From Punica granatum (Eukaryota > Streptophyta > Magnoliopsida > Myrtales > Lythraceae): a DNA stretch of 64,000 bases. The translations under genes and the position numbers were made by a program. The notes under the pieces are model-generated. The model was not told the DNA's origin, did no database searches, and saw only the letters and a list, made by a program, of their open reading frames with translations. Positions 20,422 through 31,600 of the stretch are shown here, in pieces. Within the stretch, counting starts at the first letter, position 1, and each line of letters starts with the position of its first letter. The stretch covers positions 1 to 64,000 of the forward strand of contig NW_022204097.1 of assembly GCF_007655135.1 (NCBI RefSeq), read 5' to 3'.

Positions 20422-20884
20422 CTTAGAGGATTCGGGCTCGCTCCCGCTTGCTTTGCTTGCTTGTCTATTTACCGCTTTCTATAATTTCCCGCTTATCTAC
20501 TTTACGCACATGCATATGCATATCACTCTAACTTTAAGTACATATGGGTCGCGTCCCATGACCGATGATAGGAGTATAAGTTAGAGAGGGGTTCCGATTA
20601 AGGGTACGTCGCACGGTTGGACCGTCAGTTAGGCCCTCAAAGTGCCCCGCTTGATTTCAAGGAATTCTCGCCCTTAAGTCGGGAGCACCCATCCTTGTGT
20701 AACACTGTCCTTGTAGTACCAAACCATGCATCGTGCTACGCCTCCATGCAAACTTCCAACCCGGCATCGACAATAGTCCATTGAGTCAGCCTGCGTGCCA
20801 TTAGTGTCCTTTTCGGTTTCAAAATTATGGTGTTATTTGCATTGATGAATCCTAAGGCGATCCTTTTTTTCATCTTGGTAAGAG
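20422..20884 (+). other. Element E leader
   Basis: No ORF supported. It contains degraded versions of the leader motifs seen in A to D, for example TTTCTATAATTTCCCGC near 20475, the counterpart of the CGGAAAATTGTAGAAAGCGG stretch of A read in reverse, and a TCATCTTGGTAAGAG segment just before ORF1 that matches the GGTAAGA preceding A's ORF1 start. Confidence 0.6.
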
Positions 20885-21560
20885 ATACAGCACTCGACTT
20901 CCTATCTGCGCCTCGAAAGAGTCACGCCACCACTCGAGGAAATCACCCACGTATGGACAACACTGCGACCAGTCGACCACGACTACATCCGTGCATTCGT
21001 GGGTGACGTGCCCTTATTAGCTACCAGGAAGATCGGCTGGAATTTCCTTGACGCCGCTATTGCTTTTTGGAACCCAGAACACGCAGTCTTCGACATCCAG
21101 GGTGTCGAGCTCACGCCAACCATCGAGGAGTATCGAACCCTCATTGGCTGGACTGCGATTACCCACAGCATCATAGAACCCAACATCTACATTACCCGAC
21201 CTACCTTGGTCTCACACCTACTTGAGGTTCAAAGCACCCGATTAAACACCGAACTCGCATACTCCGATAGCGCAGAGATAGCAATCGAGAAGATACTCTT
21301 TTTCATTCAATCCCGAGTGCACAGGGTTCAAGGGGATGTTTTACGCAAAGATTTATGCCATGCTTTTTTACTACTAATCTTCGAGGACTCTCCTATTCCC
21401 TCACTCGCGGGCTCTCGTCGACGCGGCCTTAGCCGGCGTCGTTCTCCAAGTGGTTGGAGGGCGCGAGTACGAGGTAGCTCTCGTGGCTAAGACCATTCGG
21501 TCCCTCGACCACGTGACAAAAACGTGCGACCGAAGAATAAGACGATTCCCGATGGAGGAA
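20885..21560 (+). pseudogene. ORF1 relic of element E (5' part)
   Basis: Homologous to A's ORF1: THVWTTLRPVD, GDVPLLATRK, AIAFWNPEHAVF and TPTIEEYRTLIGW align with the same landmarks, so this is the Ogre accessory protein of a different subfamily. The expected start codon after GGTAAGAG reads ATA at 20885-20887 where A has ATG. The frame then stays open to 21490, but similarity moves to another frame near 21390-21430 (ALVDAAL, then VVGGREYEV and KTIRSLDHV), so there is at least one indel. Similarity ends at about 21555, the junction with B; roughly the last half of the protein is missing. Confidence 0.85.
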
Positions 21561-21580
21561 GTTCGTCGGAAACCAGCGTC
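21560..21580. other. Tail-to-tail junction of elements E (+) and B (-)
   Basis: E's ORF1 similarity stops at about 21555. Similarity to the C and D non-coding block starts at about 21580 (CTTGTGCTGTGAGACTCGAG against CTTGTGCTGAGGGACTCGAG in D). Neither element has its 3' LTR, PPT or 3' tandem array here, so the join removed the 3' half of both. I see no obvious filler sequence or inserted element at the break. Confidence 0.7.
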
Positions 21581-24090
21581 TTGTGCTGTGAGACTCGAGC
21601 TCTGGTGAAGAGCGCCTACGTACTCCATTGGGCAGGGGATCGGAGTCTGCCGTAGTTCTTGCTTGTTTGTGCCTATACTCCTAGCATCATTCGTAAATCA
21701 TGTGAGAAATACTAATGCGAGATAGACACAGGTAAGCACTAAAAAGGAGTCTCATTGGGACGCGCAGATCTTCATTTTCGAGTCGCCTAAGCGACCCGTA
21801 AAGAAATTTTCCTTTGAAAATGCAAAATGGGTCCCGATTTTAGAGGCCTCACGGCAAGGCCTCTCGGATTCCCATTGGCCATGTATGGGCATATCGAGAT
21901 TCCTCCGATGATGCCCTAGCAGCTTATTGGTTGTTCAACATGCACATCAGCTTTGGGCCCTTCTCATCACGGTGCCGTGGGGCGACTGCGCTTGTAACCC
22001 GCATGGGAATTTCTGTTCAAATTGGATCAAACCATGGTCTAGTCATTTCCGATGTTATGACTAGAATCCCGGAAAGGAATGTCTTGGATTTTAGGCTTTA
22101 TGGTAGCCGATTGACAGGTGGCTGTGACCCGTTTGGAGTTATGAATAGACTGAGAGGAAAGAGAAAGCTCGGGGAGCATGCTGCCCTAGGCTAAAATGAT
22201 ACACGAGTTCAAGCCTGCAACGAGATGTACCCCCTCCTTTCTGTCCTGCTATTGTGTGGGCTGTACCGAACTGCTTGGATGGCGTGCTCAGTTGCTCACT
22301 GTGTTTGAAAAAAGAATTTACCTTGGACGGTTGAGTTGTGTTGAAGAGCTGATCGGCGATCGTATTGGAGCAGATAATCTGACACTTTCCCTAGGAATCC
22401 CTAGTCCGAGCAATGTGTGAGGGACTTAGGGGACAATTTTATCTATCTCTCGTTTTGCTCTCCTTTTGCTACGGTCAACCACCTTGGGGCCGCAACTCTC
22501 AACCTAAAGGGGAAGAGCTCTCCTTTTGCCAAGACCGTTCACCACAGGGTTTCCGATTGTGCCTATCTTTTGCTTTTGCCCTAACTTTTGCCTAGATCGC
22601 CTAAAGGTTTTCGACCTAGTGGGCTCGATTCTTCTATCTCTCGAGCTTGCAAAGGCAAAGGATTCGAAGGACTTGACCTCCGAGTGCATCGTGTCTTGTC
22701 TCCGTCGAGGAGTTGTGTCTGCTGCTCCCTTTTAAATCTCGACGGTGCCTTGTTTTCCTTGTTGGCGGGTTTTTCCCTCTCTCTTCTCTGCTTTCACTAG
22801 TGGGTTTTTGCCGCTTCTTTTCGCTCTGTTTTTTTTTTTGCAGCAGGGTCTGTTTTATGTCCCATGTATTTGTTGGAAACTCCTCGACTTTGTATCGCCG
22901 AGGCCACTTTGGTGTGCTTTGCCCTATGGAGATTTGTTGAGTTTTGTTGTCCTAACCCCATTTTGTGAGGGCCGGCTTTCTTGGAAGTCTAACTCTTGCA
23001 CACTCGGAAGTCGAACTTCGCGTCTTTTGTCCTTGCAAGCTTTTACAGGTGCGTTCCCCTATTGTCTAAGAAAAGAAAATGTAGAATTGCCCCGTGACTA
23101 AACAACTGATGTTGCCTCTATGCAAATGTTGGATGTGGATTCCTCGGTCTTCATTTGTTAAAGTAGCCCGTGGCAAGCGCCTTGTGCGATCGTTGTCCCC
23201 AATCATATCTTGTTGTTCTTGCAACGTGTGCCTTTTTAAGGGTACACGCTGCTGAAGCCGCTGGATATTCGAGGAAGACGGTTGCGTCGATGTGGGGTGA
23301 TTCGCTCGATTGTCCACGTCTTCGATTTCGTAGAAGGTACCTTATCATCGGACACTTCCCTCATCGAAGTATAAGGAAAGGGTCCGAGACGAGTTCTCAG
23401 GGAGGTGTGAGCCCATGCATCGCTCCTTGCCTATAGGTGGCGTGTCCCTATGAAAATCGTCAAGGAAGATAGTGTATTAGGTGATTATGCGGTGGAATAT
23501 ACGGTAAGAAATGTAGAGTGGGCCCATAAGAAAATTCCTTTCGTCCGGCGCGCGATTCATGGGGTGCCGCGTGAGGATGAGATTTGTTTTCGAAAATATG
23601 GTCATTACCACCCTAGAGTGGTTAGACCATGACTAGGGGCCACATAGGCGTATTTTCCCGTTTTACGGGTCGGCATGTGCAGCTGTCCTAGGGAAGGCTC
23701 GAGGAGCCGAGTCCCATGAGAACAGGGAGTCAAACAGGTCCGACAGAACCAATAAGACGTCTTCAGGACTGTCCTAATGTCTTCTTTGTAGGGTTTATTC
23801 ATGCCAGGAGCTTATTTGGGAATACATTTAAATGAAAAGCGAGAAATAGCTTAGGGAAGAATGCGTGTGTGAATCTTATTCAGTGGTTAGTGGGCATCCA
23901 TCGCGGAAGGTGGGTGAATCTTATTCTTTGATCGAACCCATGATCGTACTGACATCTCCTGCGATCGGGCTCAGGTCGTGCTTTGCTTGTGGAGCTGTCG
24001 CTTTCGGCTTTTGTAACGGAAGATTTAGACTCGTTCCTTGGAGTGTCGATAGGATGAATTTGAATCCAAATCCATTTTGGACTTAAGATG
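21580..24090 (-). other. Non-coding replacement block of element B
   Basis: About 2.5 kb without a credible ORF, collinear with C (about 36370-38960) and D (about 50640-53420). The outer part contains the 3' UTR hairpin (22592-22619). The part from about 22640 to 24050 occupies the place of RT-RNase H-integrase but shows none of their motifs in any frame. Short shared tags include GCACTCGGAAGTCGAACTTCG and TGTCAAAGTATAAGG-like words. At the far end GAATTTGAATCCAAATCC is a remnant of the RT exon start. Origin unknown. Confidence 0.75.
22592..22619 (-). other. 3' UTR hairpin motif, element B copy
   Basis: CTAGATCG, then an inner CC/GG pair, then CGACCTAG; one mismatch in an otherwise 8-bp stem, preceded by CTAACTTTTGC as in A. 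It is one of six copies in A to D. Confidence 0.65.
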
Positions 24091-24091
24091 C

Positions 24092-24285
24092 CTGGAAATA
24101 AAAGCGTTTTGATTCAAGATGCAGAAATGCTGGGAAAAGATTAAGGATGGTAGAAATTGTAGATGCAAAAATTCAAAATATGTGCAAGGGATTTCATTAG
24201 AGTTTGTGTTATAACAAAAAGATCACTCTTCCGCCGTGTGGCTTATGGCTTCACCGACACGCGAGGAACACTATATACATAAGTA
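24092..24285 (-). other. Relic of the pro/RT intron in element B
   Basis: The stretch with GCCATAAGCCAC and AAGAG words matches A's intron (7764-7951), and the acceptor-like TTTATTTCCAG ends at 24092, followed by a few bases of RT exon similarity. The donor side is lost with protease. B thus keeps an intron with almost no exon on either side. Confidence 0.7.
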
Positions 24286-24303
24286 GCACCTAGGGAAGGT
24301 CGA

Positions 24304-26344
24304 CTATTCTTCTTTGATCTCGTCCTTTCCGAAGAAGTAGGCGCCAATCATGTTGACAGTCGGGCCTGAGCTGGAGCCATGGTCAGGAAGAGGATTGGCC
24401 TGGACGCTCGATGGTTTCACTGCATTGAACGAGATTTCATTTTTCTTGATCATGTCCTGGATCTTCTCTCGCAACTTCCAGCAATGGTCGGTGGTGTGGC
24501 TCGGAGCACCTTGATGATACTCACAACGTAAGTTCTGGTTCTGCTTCACCGGATTGAAATTTGGAGCAAGCGCTATTGGTATGATCATGTTGCCAGCGAG
24601 AAGCTGTCAATATGCTTGGGAGAGCGGAATCGGCAAGGGAGTGAACTGTCTGCGCTGGCGAGGTTGCGCTGTGTCGCCCCTCTGATCCTATGGGGTTGTG
24701 GCTTGCTGCGCCGGCTGGGGAGCTCTCAAAGCCGGGGACCGATTTTGGGTCTGAGGAGGAGCATAACCGTAATAGTAAGCATGTTGTTGTGGGGCCAATT
24801 GCGGGGTAGAGTAATAAACTGGCTACTGATACTGCATTGGAGGCGGGGCGTACACCTAAGTGGCTGAAGGTGCAGGTGTGAAGTTTATTGAGTATGGCTG
24901 GGAGCCCTGACGTCCCGGATTGACGGCATTAACAGATGGCTCCTTGCCCTTTTTGCTTCCGGCGGAAGATGTCACAATAGTGGTCTTCCTCGATGATTCG
25001 CCTTCTTTCTTCTTGTTTGGGCCTTCAATTCTCCCAATCTTGATACCCAGATCGACTTACTTCCTAGCCATGATCATCTCGGAGAACGAGGATTTGTGAC
25101 CCATGAGATGCGAGTAATAAACCCCCTTGAGTGTTCCGTGGATCATTTATATCTGTTGAGCCTCACAGATAGGGGGAAATGCTCTGCCGCCTGATTTCGC
25201 CAGTGGGTGGCGTAGTTTTCAAATTTCTATCCTTCTGCCATTTCCGTGGTACTTAATTCAAGGAAAAGGGAGGCGTCTCCGTGTTGTACTGATATTGCTT
25301 GATGAACTTCTTGGACAACTTAGTCCAAGAGGGAATATCCTCTGCTTTGAGCTACATGAACCAATTCAGGGCTGGCCCGGACAGACTTTCTTGAAAGGTG
25401 GCAACGAAAAATTGTTCATATTCCCAGTATTGGAGCATCTTTCCATGATAATGTCGAAGATGATGCCGCAGATCTAATGTTCCGTCATACTTCTAGAAGT
25501 CAGGAAGTTTGATCTTTGGAGGCAGTGGCATGCCTGGGAAAAGGTTTAGGTCCAAGTAGCTGGTGCTCTGACGAGAATCGTTAGCCTGGAGAGCCTTCAC
25601 AAAAATGCAAGGGCCGCGTGAATTGGCGTGCCTGGTTCGAGGATGAGCATATTTAGGAGCGGTGGGGCTTGGTATGGGTAGCTTGTATTTGGTTGTGAGG
25701 TCTAGAAGAGAAATGGCTCTATAGGTTGAGCAGGAGCAAAAGCACTCGACACCGGGAAGATCCTCGGCGGGGGAACTATGTAGATCGGAGGCGGGACCGG
25801 CATTGACAGTGGCAGTGGCGCGTAAATAGTCGGGTTCGACATTAAGAAAGCCGCCGGTGGGAGAGGGACATCCGTTGGGGTATGCAGTGGCGGCATGGGG
25901 TTGCTGACCGATTGGACTACTAACACATGCATTGGGGGAGGAGTAGGCATGGGTTGGACCATTGGCGCGGGGGCGATCACAGTGCTGCTTTCCTGGAGTT
26001 AGGAGACGTTGACCGTATTAACATACTCATTGGTATAGGTAAGCGGGGTCAACTATTGACCCGTAAGCAGGAGGCGGAGTAGAGCTTGAGGCGGCGCGAT
26101 TCGGACCCCTAACCAAAGACGTCATCTCAGCCATGTTGGCGGCCATTAGGTTGTCCGTACTCTGGTTGCCTTCGAGTGCGGCTACATGAGCAGTATCATG
26201 GATAGGCAATGGTGCTAAAGTTATTGGTTCAAGTGGTGTATATACTGGCGGTGGCGGTGGTTTTTGAGTTGCCGGTAATTGAGATTGAACCGTCGGTGGC
26301 GAATTAATCTCTTCGGAAATTCTGGGCTGATGTTCTTCGGCCAT
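24304..26344 (-). pseudogene. Gag relic of element B
   Basis: It starts MAEEHQP at 26344, matching A's gag start, with a proline-rich N-terminus (to a stop at 26027, resuming 25980-25702). The capsid-type core is present but interrupted: the DFKRYDGT motif of A appears near 25490 with an in-frame TAG replacing one residue, followed by HHLRHYHGKM. The C-terminal piece (24588-24304) keeps the zinc-knuckle-like C-x2-H-x5-H-x4-C and the VNMI segment, then ends at a stop shortly after, where A continues into protease. No functional product is likely. Confidence 0.87.
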
Positions 26345-26661
26345 CCTTATGCATAACCGAGTAGGGTATCGATGAGGAGTAGCCAGTTACGGTTACCTAT
26401 ACCATTGAGTATGTTAATACGGTTGTAAAATGCAGCTGAAAAATTAAAGTGCCGATCCAACGATAAATAAAATGCATTAGATGCATGAATTTCAAAACGC
26501 TAATGCCATTGCTTGATTCGATTCAAATTCCTCGATTTACAAAGATGGCTCGTTTGATTTTAAAAGGAATCTAAACATTGAATCGACAATCCATCGCGCT
26601 CGGCAGTCGAGTCAGCGTTACCTAGGACCGGACGGTGCGAAGACGCTGCCAGCGACTAGTC
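26345..26661 (-). other. ORF1-gag spacer of element B
   Basis: About 315 bp with the same layout as A's spacer: a CCGAGTAGGGTATCGATG segment beside the gag start, an AATGCATTAGATGCATGA stretch and a TAAACATTGAATCGAC version of A's TAAACATTAAACC. No ORF supported. Confidence 0.6.
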
Positions 26662-26920
26662 CTAGGGATGGGAGACCTCTCGCGCCTTTGCCCGCGTCCA
26701 ATCCAACATAATGTTCAACCTCGCTATCTCTCTGTCCAGGCTCTCGATAGCTGTCCTCAGGAACGTTTGGTCGATGGGGCGATCACCGAAAAGTGACAAG
26801 CTGCTGATATTGTTGCGGATGTGAGCCTGGTAAGCCGAGTGAAGCATTCCCTTATGCGGTTGATCTGCTAGTCCAATGGCACGATGCAGTCGAGCCTGGA
26901 CAAAGAGTCGGACGGACCAT
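26662..26920 (-). pseudogene. Internally deleted ORF1 relic of element B
   Basis: The start at 26920 (MVRPTLCPG) matches A's MDRPRPCPR and follows the same GGTAAG segment. After a frameshift and stop, a 61-codon frame begins; it carries FGDRPIDQTFLRTAI, the counterpart of residues near 40-60 of A's ORF1, fused directly to LDREIARLN...AREVSHP, the very C-terminus. About 1.2 kb of the gene is therefore deleted. The end motif SHP before the stop is the same as in A. Confidence 0.85.
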
Positions 26921-27501
26921 CCTTACCTAAATGGAAATGACTGTTGGTCCAACGTTTTAAATCAAACCAATGCAATGTCCTAGTTTGTTTGAAAACATGC
27001 ATGCAAGTACATAAAGAATAAACTACAACTGTGTCCTTTACACTGTATATCACTCTTTCTAAAAAATAACAAAAGGTCCGCTTAAAGAAAAACTAAAGGC
27101 CGACTCAAAGAGTCGACTTTGGGTCGGTTGACGGCATGAAGGCAAATTTCGCCCAGCATGACGGTCCCTGTTTATGCATTATTTCGGTGCTACTAGGAAA
27201 GCAACTAATTGGGGATGAGGGTCCCCCGACTCAAGGGTATGAATTCCTCGAAATCGGACGGGATTCTTTTCAAGGCCTAAGCGATAGTCGAACTGCGCGC
27301 CGTACTCATACTTCGAACCCCTATCTAACCTGGGTTGCCTAACACTGGTCGTGGGACGTGACCCATAAGTACATAGTGCTAGCGTCATATGCAATGTGAG
27401 TGCTTAAAGAAAAGTGCATGAAGTAGATAAGCGGGAAATTCCAGAAAATAGTAAATAAACAAGCAAGTAAAGCAAGCGGGAATGAGCCCGAACCCTCTAA
27501 G
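26921..27501 (-). other. Element B leader
   Basis: Untranslated stretch between PBS and ORF1 start, collinear with A, C and D leaders (CCAATGCAATGTCCTAGTTT, then GACTCAAAGAGTCGACTTTGG, then CAGCATGACGGTCCC). No ORF supported. Confidence 0.6.
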
Positions 27502-27521
27502 TGTCCCCAGTGGAGTCGCTA
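27502..27521 (-). other. Element B primer binding site
   Basis: In element sense TAGCGACTCCACTGGGGACA, one change from A's, with spacer ACT before it. The change at the second base may reflect decay. Confidence 0.82.
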
Positions 27522-27524
27522 AGT

Positions 27525-28630
27525 TGTACAGACCCGAATGTGCTCTTGTCAAAGCCAGCATGCAGGCGACCGAATCACGCAGCTTGGGAGTGTCCACCTT
27601 CCCAAGAATGCATGACGGACACGAGTGAGAAGGAGTCGTCATTTACCATTTTATGACCCGAAGGTCGAGAGCCGGTAAGTTACCTAGGTCTAGGGGTAAT
27701 GATACACCTAGTTTTGCTAAGGCATTGGTCTGTGCGGAACCGGAAAGTCCGAGTTCGGGGGTTCATGTTACTTGCGGGCCTACATCCCGCACGCCCTTTT
27801 GGTACTCTAGCTTGCTAGGCTTGCTTGTTTTAATAATTTACCGCGCGGATTAAGCTGCGCTCGACTTACACATTTTGACACCAAAAATTCGATGAGCTAA
27901 ACGATGCGGGTTGAGAAGCCGGGAGAAAGGTAGGCCCTTATTTCGAGGAATCGATTCACTATCATTGCATTACAGTTCATCAAACCATGATGGTTGAATT
28001 CCCGTGTGAACCGAGACCGCGAGAGCTCAGGTTTACTTTCATTCGGGCAAGCATTAGATCGATTCGAATAGTTCGACGCTCTGACTGTTCACTCGCCGAC
28101 CGGGATTCTTATTGAATAAATGTACAAAATAAATGCTCTCACAATTCTGGCAAAATAATACAATAAATTTCAAATTACACATGGCCAAATCCCAGTCGGT
28201 TTGCGTTCAGTTGTTATTATGCTCCAACTCGCCATGAGTTTAGGGAACATCGAAAACAAAATTAATTACGCTCTCAGTGAATGGGACGTTGGCCCCCGTG
28301 ATCGATGATTAGGGCATTGGACCCCAAGTGCAATGCGTCCTATGAGACGGGCTCGACCCGCATGAACAAACAAGAGCAAAAATATAACAAAACAGCATGC
28401 TGTACGTAGACAAGGTGTGTGTATTGCCGAGTGTGCATGGATTAACAAATTATTAATCCAGGGGTGTTTTTGCAAGCAAATGCCCTATGCTAAACAAACA
28501 AACACGTGTAAAGCATTTCTTTGCATTCAGCATTGCTTTGAGAACTTGACAGACATGGTGTCAGTAGTCAAGTCTCGTGTGTGTGGATTGCTTTTACAGT
28601 TATTATGTATTGTGACACTGAAATGCTTAT
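27525..28630 (-). repeat. Element B 5' LTR, inner segment
   Basis: Begins TGTACAGACCCGAATG beside the PBS and follows the A LTR for about 1.1 kb, including the U5 hairpin near 27774-27794 (6-bp stem kept). It stops abruptly at 28630, where a second LTR start appears (TGTGCGAACC, element C). The last five bases, CTTAT, are C's target duplication. The LTR resumes at 61365. Confidence 0.88.
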
Positions 28631-31600
28631 TGTGCGAACCCTAATGTGGATTCTCGTCGGGGCCCACATGTGCATTTTTGGATTGTGCGGCTTAAAAGTG
28701 TCCACCTTCTCGAGGATGCGCGACGAACACGTGTGAGAAGGAGTCGCCACTTATCATTTTACGACCCGAAGGTCGAAGGCCAATAAGTTACCCGGGTGTA
28801 GGGGTATGAAACACCTAGTTTTGCTAAGGCATTGATCTGTGCGGAACCAAAAAGTCCGTGTTCGGGGGTTCATGTTACGTGCGGGCCTATATCCCGCAAG
28901 CCCTTTCGGTACTCTGGTTTGCTAGGCTTGCATGCTTTAATTATTTATCGCGTGAATTAGGCTGCGCTCGGCTTGCACGTTTTGACATCGAAAAATCGAT
29001 GAACTAAACGATGTCAGTTGAAAAGCCGAGAGAGAAGTAGACCTGTATGTCGAGGGATCAGTTCACAATCTTGCGTTACAGTTCATCAAACCATGATGGT
29101 TGAATTCCTGTGCGAATTGAGACCACGATATCTTGGGTTTACTCTTGTTAGGGCATGCATTGGACCGATTCGATTAGTTTGACTCTCGACCGTTCGCTCA
29201 CCGACTGAGATTCTTACAAAAATAAATGTATAAAATAAAATCCTTACAATGCTCTCAAAATACAGCAAATTACAAATAGCAAATGGTCGAATCCCAATCA
29301 GTTTGCTTTCGGTTATTATTCCGCTCAGACTCACCATGAGTTTAGGAAAACACCGAAAAACTGAAACTCAACTAAGCTCTCAGTGAATAAGGCGTTTGAC
29401 CCTGTGATCGATGGTGTTGGACCCTAAGTGCGATGCGTCTTATGGGTCGGGCTCAACTCAGATGGACAAACAAGAGCAGAAAAGTAACAAACAACAATGT
29501 GAATTGCAGACAGTGTGTTCGCTATTGTCGAGTGTACGTGGAGTAACAGATTATTAACCCGGGGTATTTTTGCAAGCAAATGTCATATGCTAAACAGACA
29601 AACGTGTGTAAAACATTTTGGAGTCGGCTTTGTTTTGAGAACTTGACAAATAAAGTCAAATCTCGTGTGTGTCAATTGCTTTTACAGTTGTTCTGTATTG
29701 TGACACTGAAATTCCACTGAATTAGCCAAACTTGTGTTTTGACTCTAGATTTGGAACCTAGAGTTCCGCCTAACCATTATCTAGTGTTTGATTGGGTCGA
29801 GTGAAAGGTTAATCAGCGTTTTGCATAGATAACCGTTCTAGTTACTCGAGTCTATGATCGGATGACAGTAACTCATTAGTGGACAAGAAAAGGCTTTGCT
29901 GATGTACCTGCACCTGAACAAGTAGCCTATTTTTATCTTAATACTGTAGTGTTTCTGTCAAGCTAACCCAAGGAGTGTCGCTAAATTGTGAAAAGACGGT
30001 TTTTGCCCTTTATTTGAAAATTATTTTCAGAAAAGGGAAACATCGCAGTGTGGGCCACCTCGGACTGTAGCCAGCGTCGACTAATTCCCTAGATCGTCCA
30101 CGGTTGTGCAAGAACCCCGAAAAAGCTAAAGAATAGGTCGGTCTGCCCGGAAGTGATCTAGAAAGATCTTTTGTATTTTGACTTGAGTTACCTGAAATCA
30201 GGTAAAAACTCAAGTTGAGACACACAAGTCCTTTCTAGACGTCCATGTTACATCGGACCGCGCGTTTCGGGATTTTGGAAATGTGAATTTTGAAAGGCAT
30301 TAACGTCATTTGACAACTCATCGACGCGAGTTATCAGTTAATTGTCAATTCATGCAAGATTTGTTAGTGTGAAGTGGGTTTAATCATGTCAACGTCCCGA
30401 TTAACCCACTTGTGGATTACAACTTAAACTTAAATGTCGAATGCAGTAAATGTACGGGTAACAGACAATCAGACATATCATGAATTGATCCACTGAATGA
30501 AGTCTGAGTACCCGAAAAGCTTAATTTAATGAAAACAATTCATGACACGGCGACCAAGACTGGATAATTTGGTCAAAATAACCAAAATACCCTCGAAACC
30601 CAAATGGCCTCGAAAGAGTCACCGATACATGAATTCATGCATTTTTGCTTTAAAAACAACGTTTTAAAGTTGTTAGCATGCGAGATTTGCGACAATATTA
30701 AAGTTGCAATTTACACAAAATCCGAGAAATGAATTTCATCGAGGTAAAGAGATCGTTCATGACCCGAATAAGGTCGAGGAACCTTTGGCTCTTTCCTCTT
30801 GGGAATAGCCATGGGTTTCCTTAACCCATTTCGGGTTTCAAGCGTTCTCTTTAACCCGATTTTGACTATTTCTCGCATGCTCAAACGTTAAACACGATAA
30901 ATGACACATATTTAACAAAAGCCGATATCGCAATGATTTGGAAAAACGCATTTAAACATACAAACATGCACAAACACGTTATTTATGGAATCGATAAAAC
31001 AATACCGGCTTCATGGATGCGAGAAAACATAAAAATTCGAGAAACAACTTAAATTGGGGCAAGGAAACCGGTTATGACTCAAAAAACCAACGAAGGGGTC
31101 ATGGTTATCTTTCCTTAAAGGAAACCGGTGAGCCTCTTTGGTCGTTTGGGATTAAATCGGTCTCCTCAACTTCGATTTAAACATTTCCCGACATGCTAGC
31201 ACGTTAAACGATGATAAACATACATGATATAACATGGAAGTTGCAGTAAAATTAAATCTTGGAAGTAAAACATGCTTATACCTAGTCCCGGGATGAGGGA
31301 TGGGACCGTAAAAGTGGGGTTGGACCACTACTGGATCGGGTTTCGGGGTGTTTTGGCTTGAACAGACCCGAAATAGGCTCTCTGACCTGACTGGAGCTGT
31401 TTCGACCCGACTGGACACCTGAGAGAAAACGGGTCGGTTTGGACGGCTCGGGTGGCTTTTCGGAGATTTCTCGGATGTTCCGGAAAGCCAAGAGGATGTT
31501 TAACGTCCCTGTGGTGGTTTCGGGAGGAGAGCAGGCATAGATTTTCCGGAAATCAAGAGTAAAGTCAAGTCAGTAAAACAGAAACGGACCAGATTGGGCC

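Larger units (their letters stand above)
19656..21570 (+). mobile_element. Element E: 5' fragment of a plus-strand Ogre-type element
   Basis: It comprises a partial 5' LTR (19656-20398), PBS (20402-20421), leader and the first 220 codons or so of ORF1, in plus orientation. Everything downstream is missing; homology stops at about 21550-21570, where minus-strand element B begins. The ORF1 is a separate subfamily from A's. It hosts element F, which hosts A. Confidence 0.8.
21580..28630 (-). mobile_element. Element B: deleted, non-autonomous Ogre-type element (first segment)
   Basis: In element sense, from the right: 5' LTR (61365-64000 and beyond, then 27525-28630 after the C insertion), PBS, leader, ORF1 relic, gag relic, intron relic, shared non-coding block. 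Protease, RT, both RNase H regions and integrase are absent, as are the 3' array, PPT and 3' LTR. The gag is riddled with stops and the LTR is interrupted by C, so B is the oldest layer of this nest. Confidence 0.88.

Noticed and set aside
22820..22860. T-rich tract followed by GCAG as an intron end of a host gene
   Set aside because: No coding potential on either side and the stretch is shared by C and D as part of the element block.
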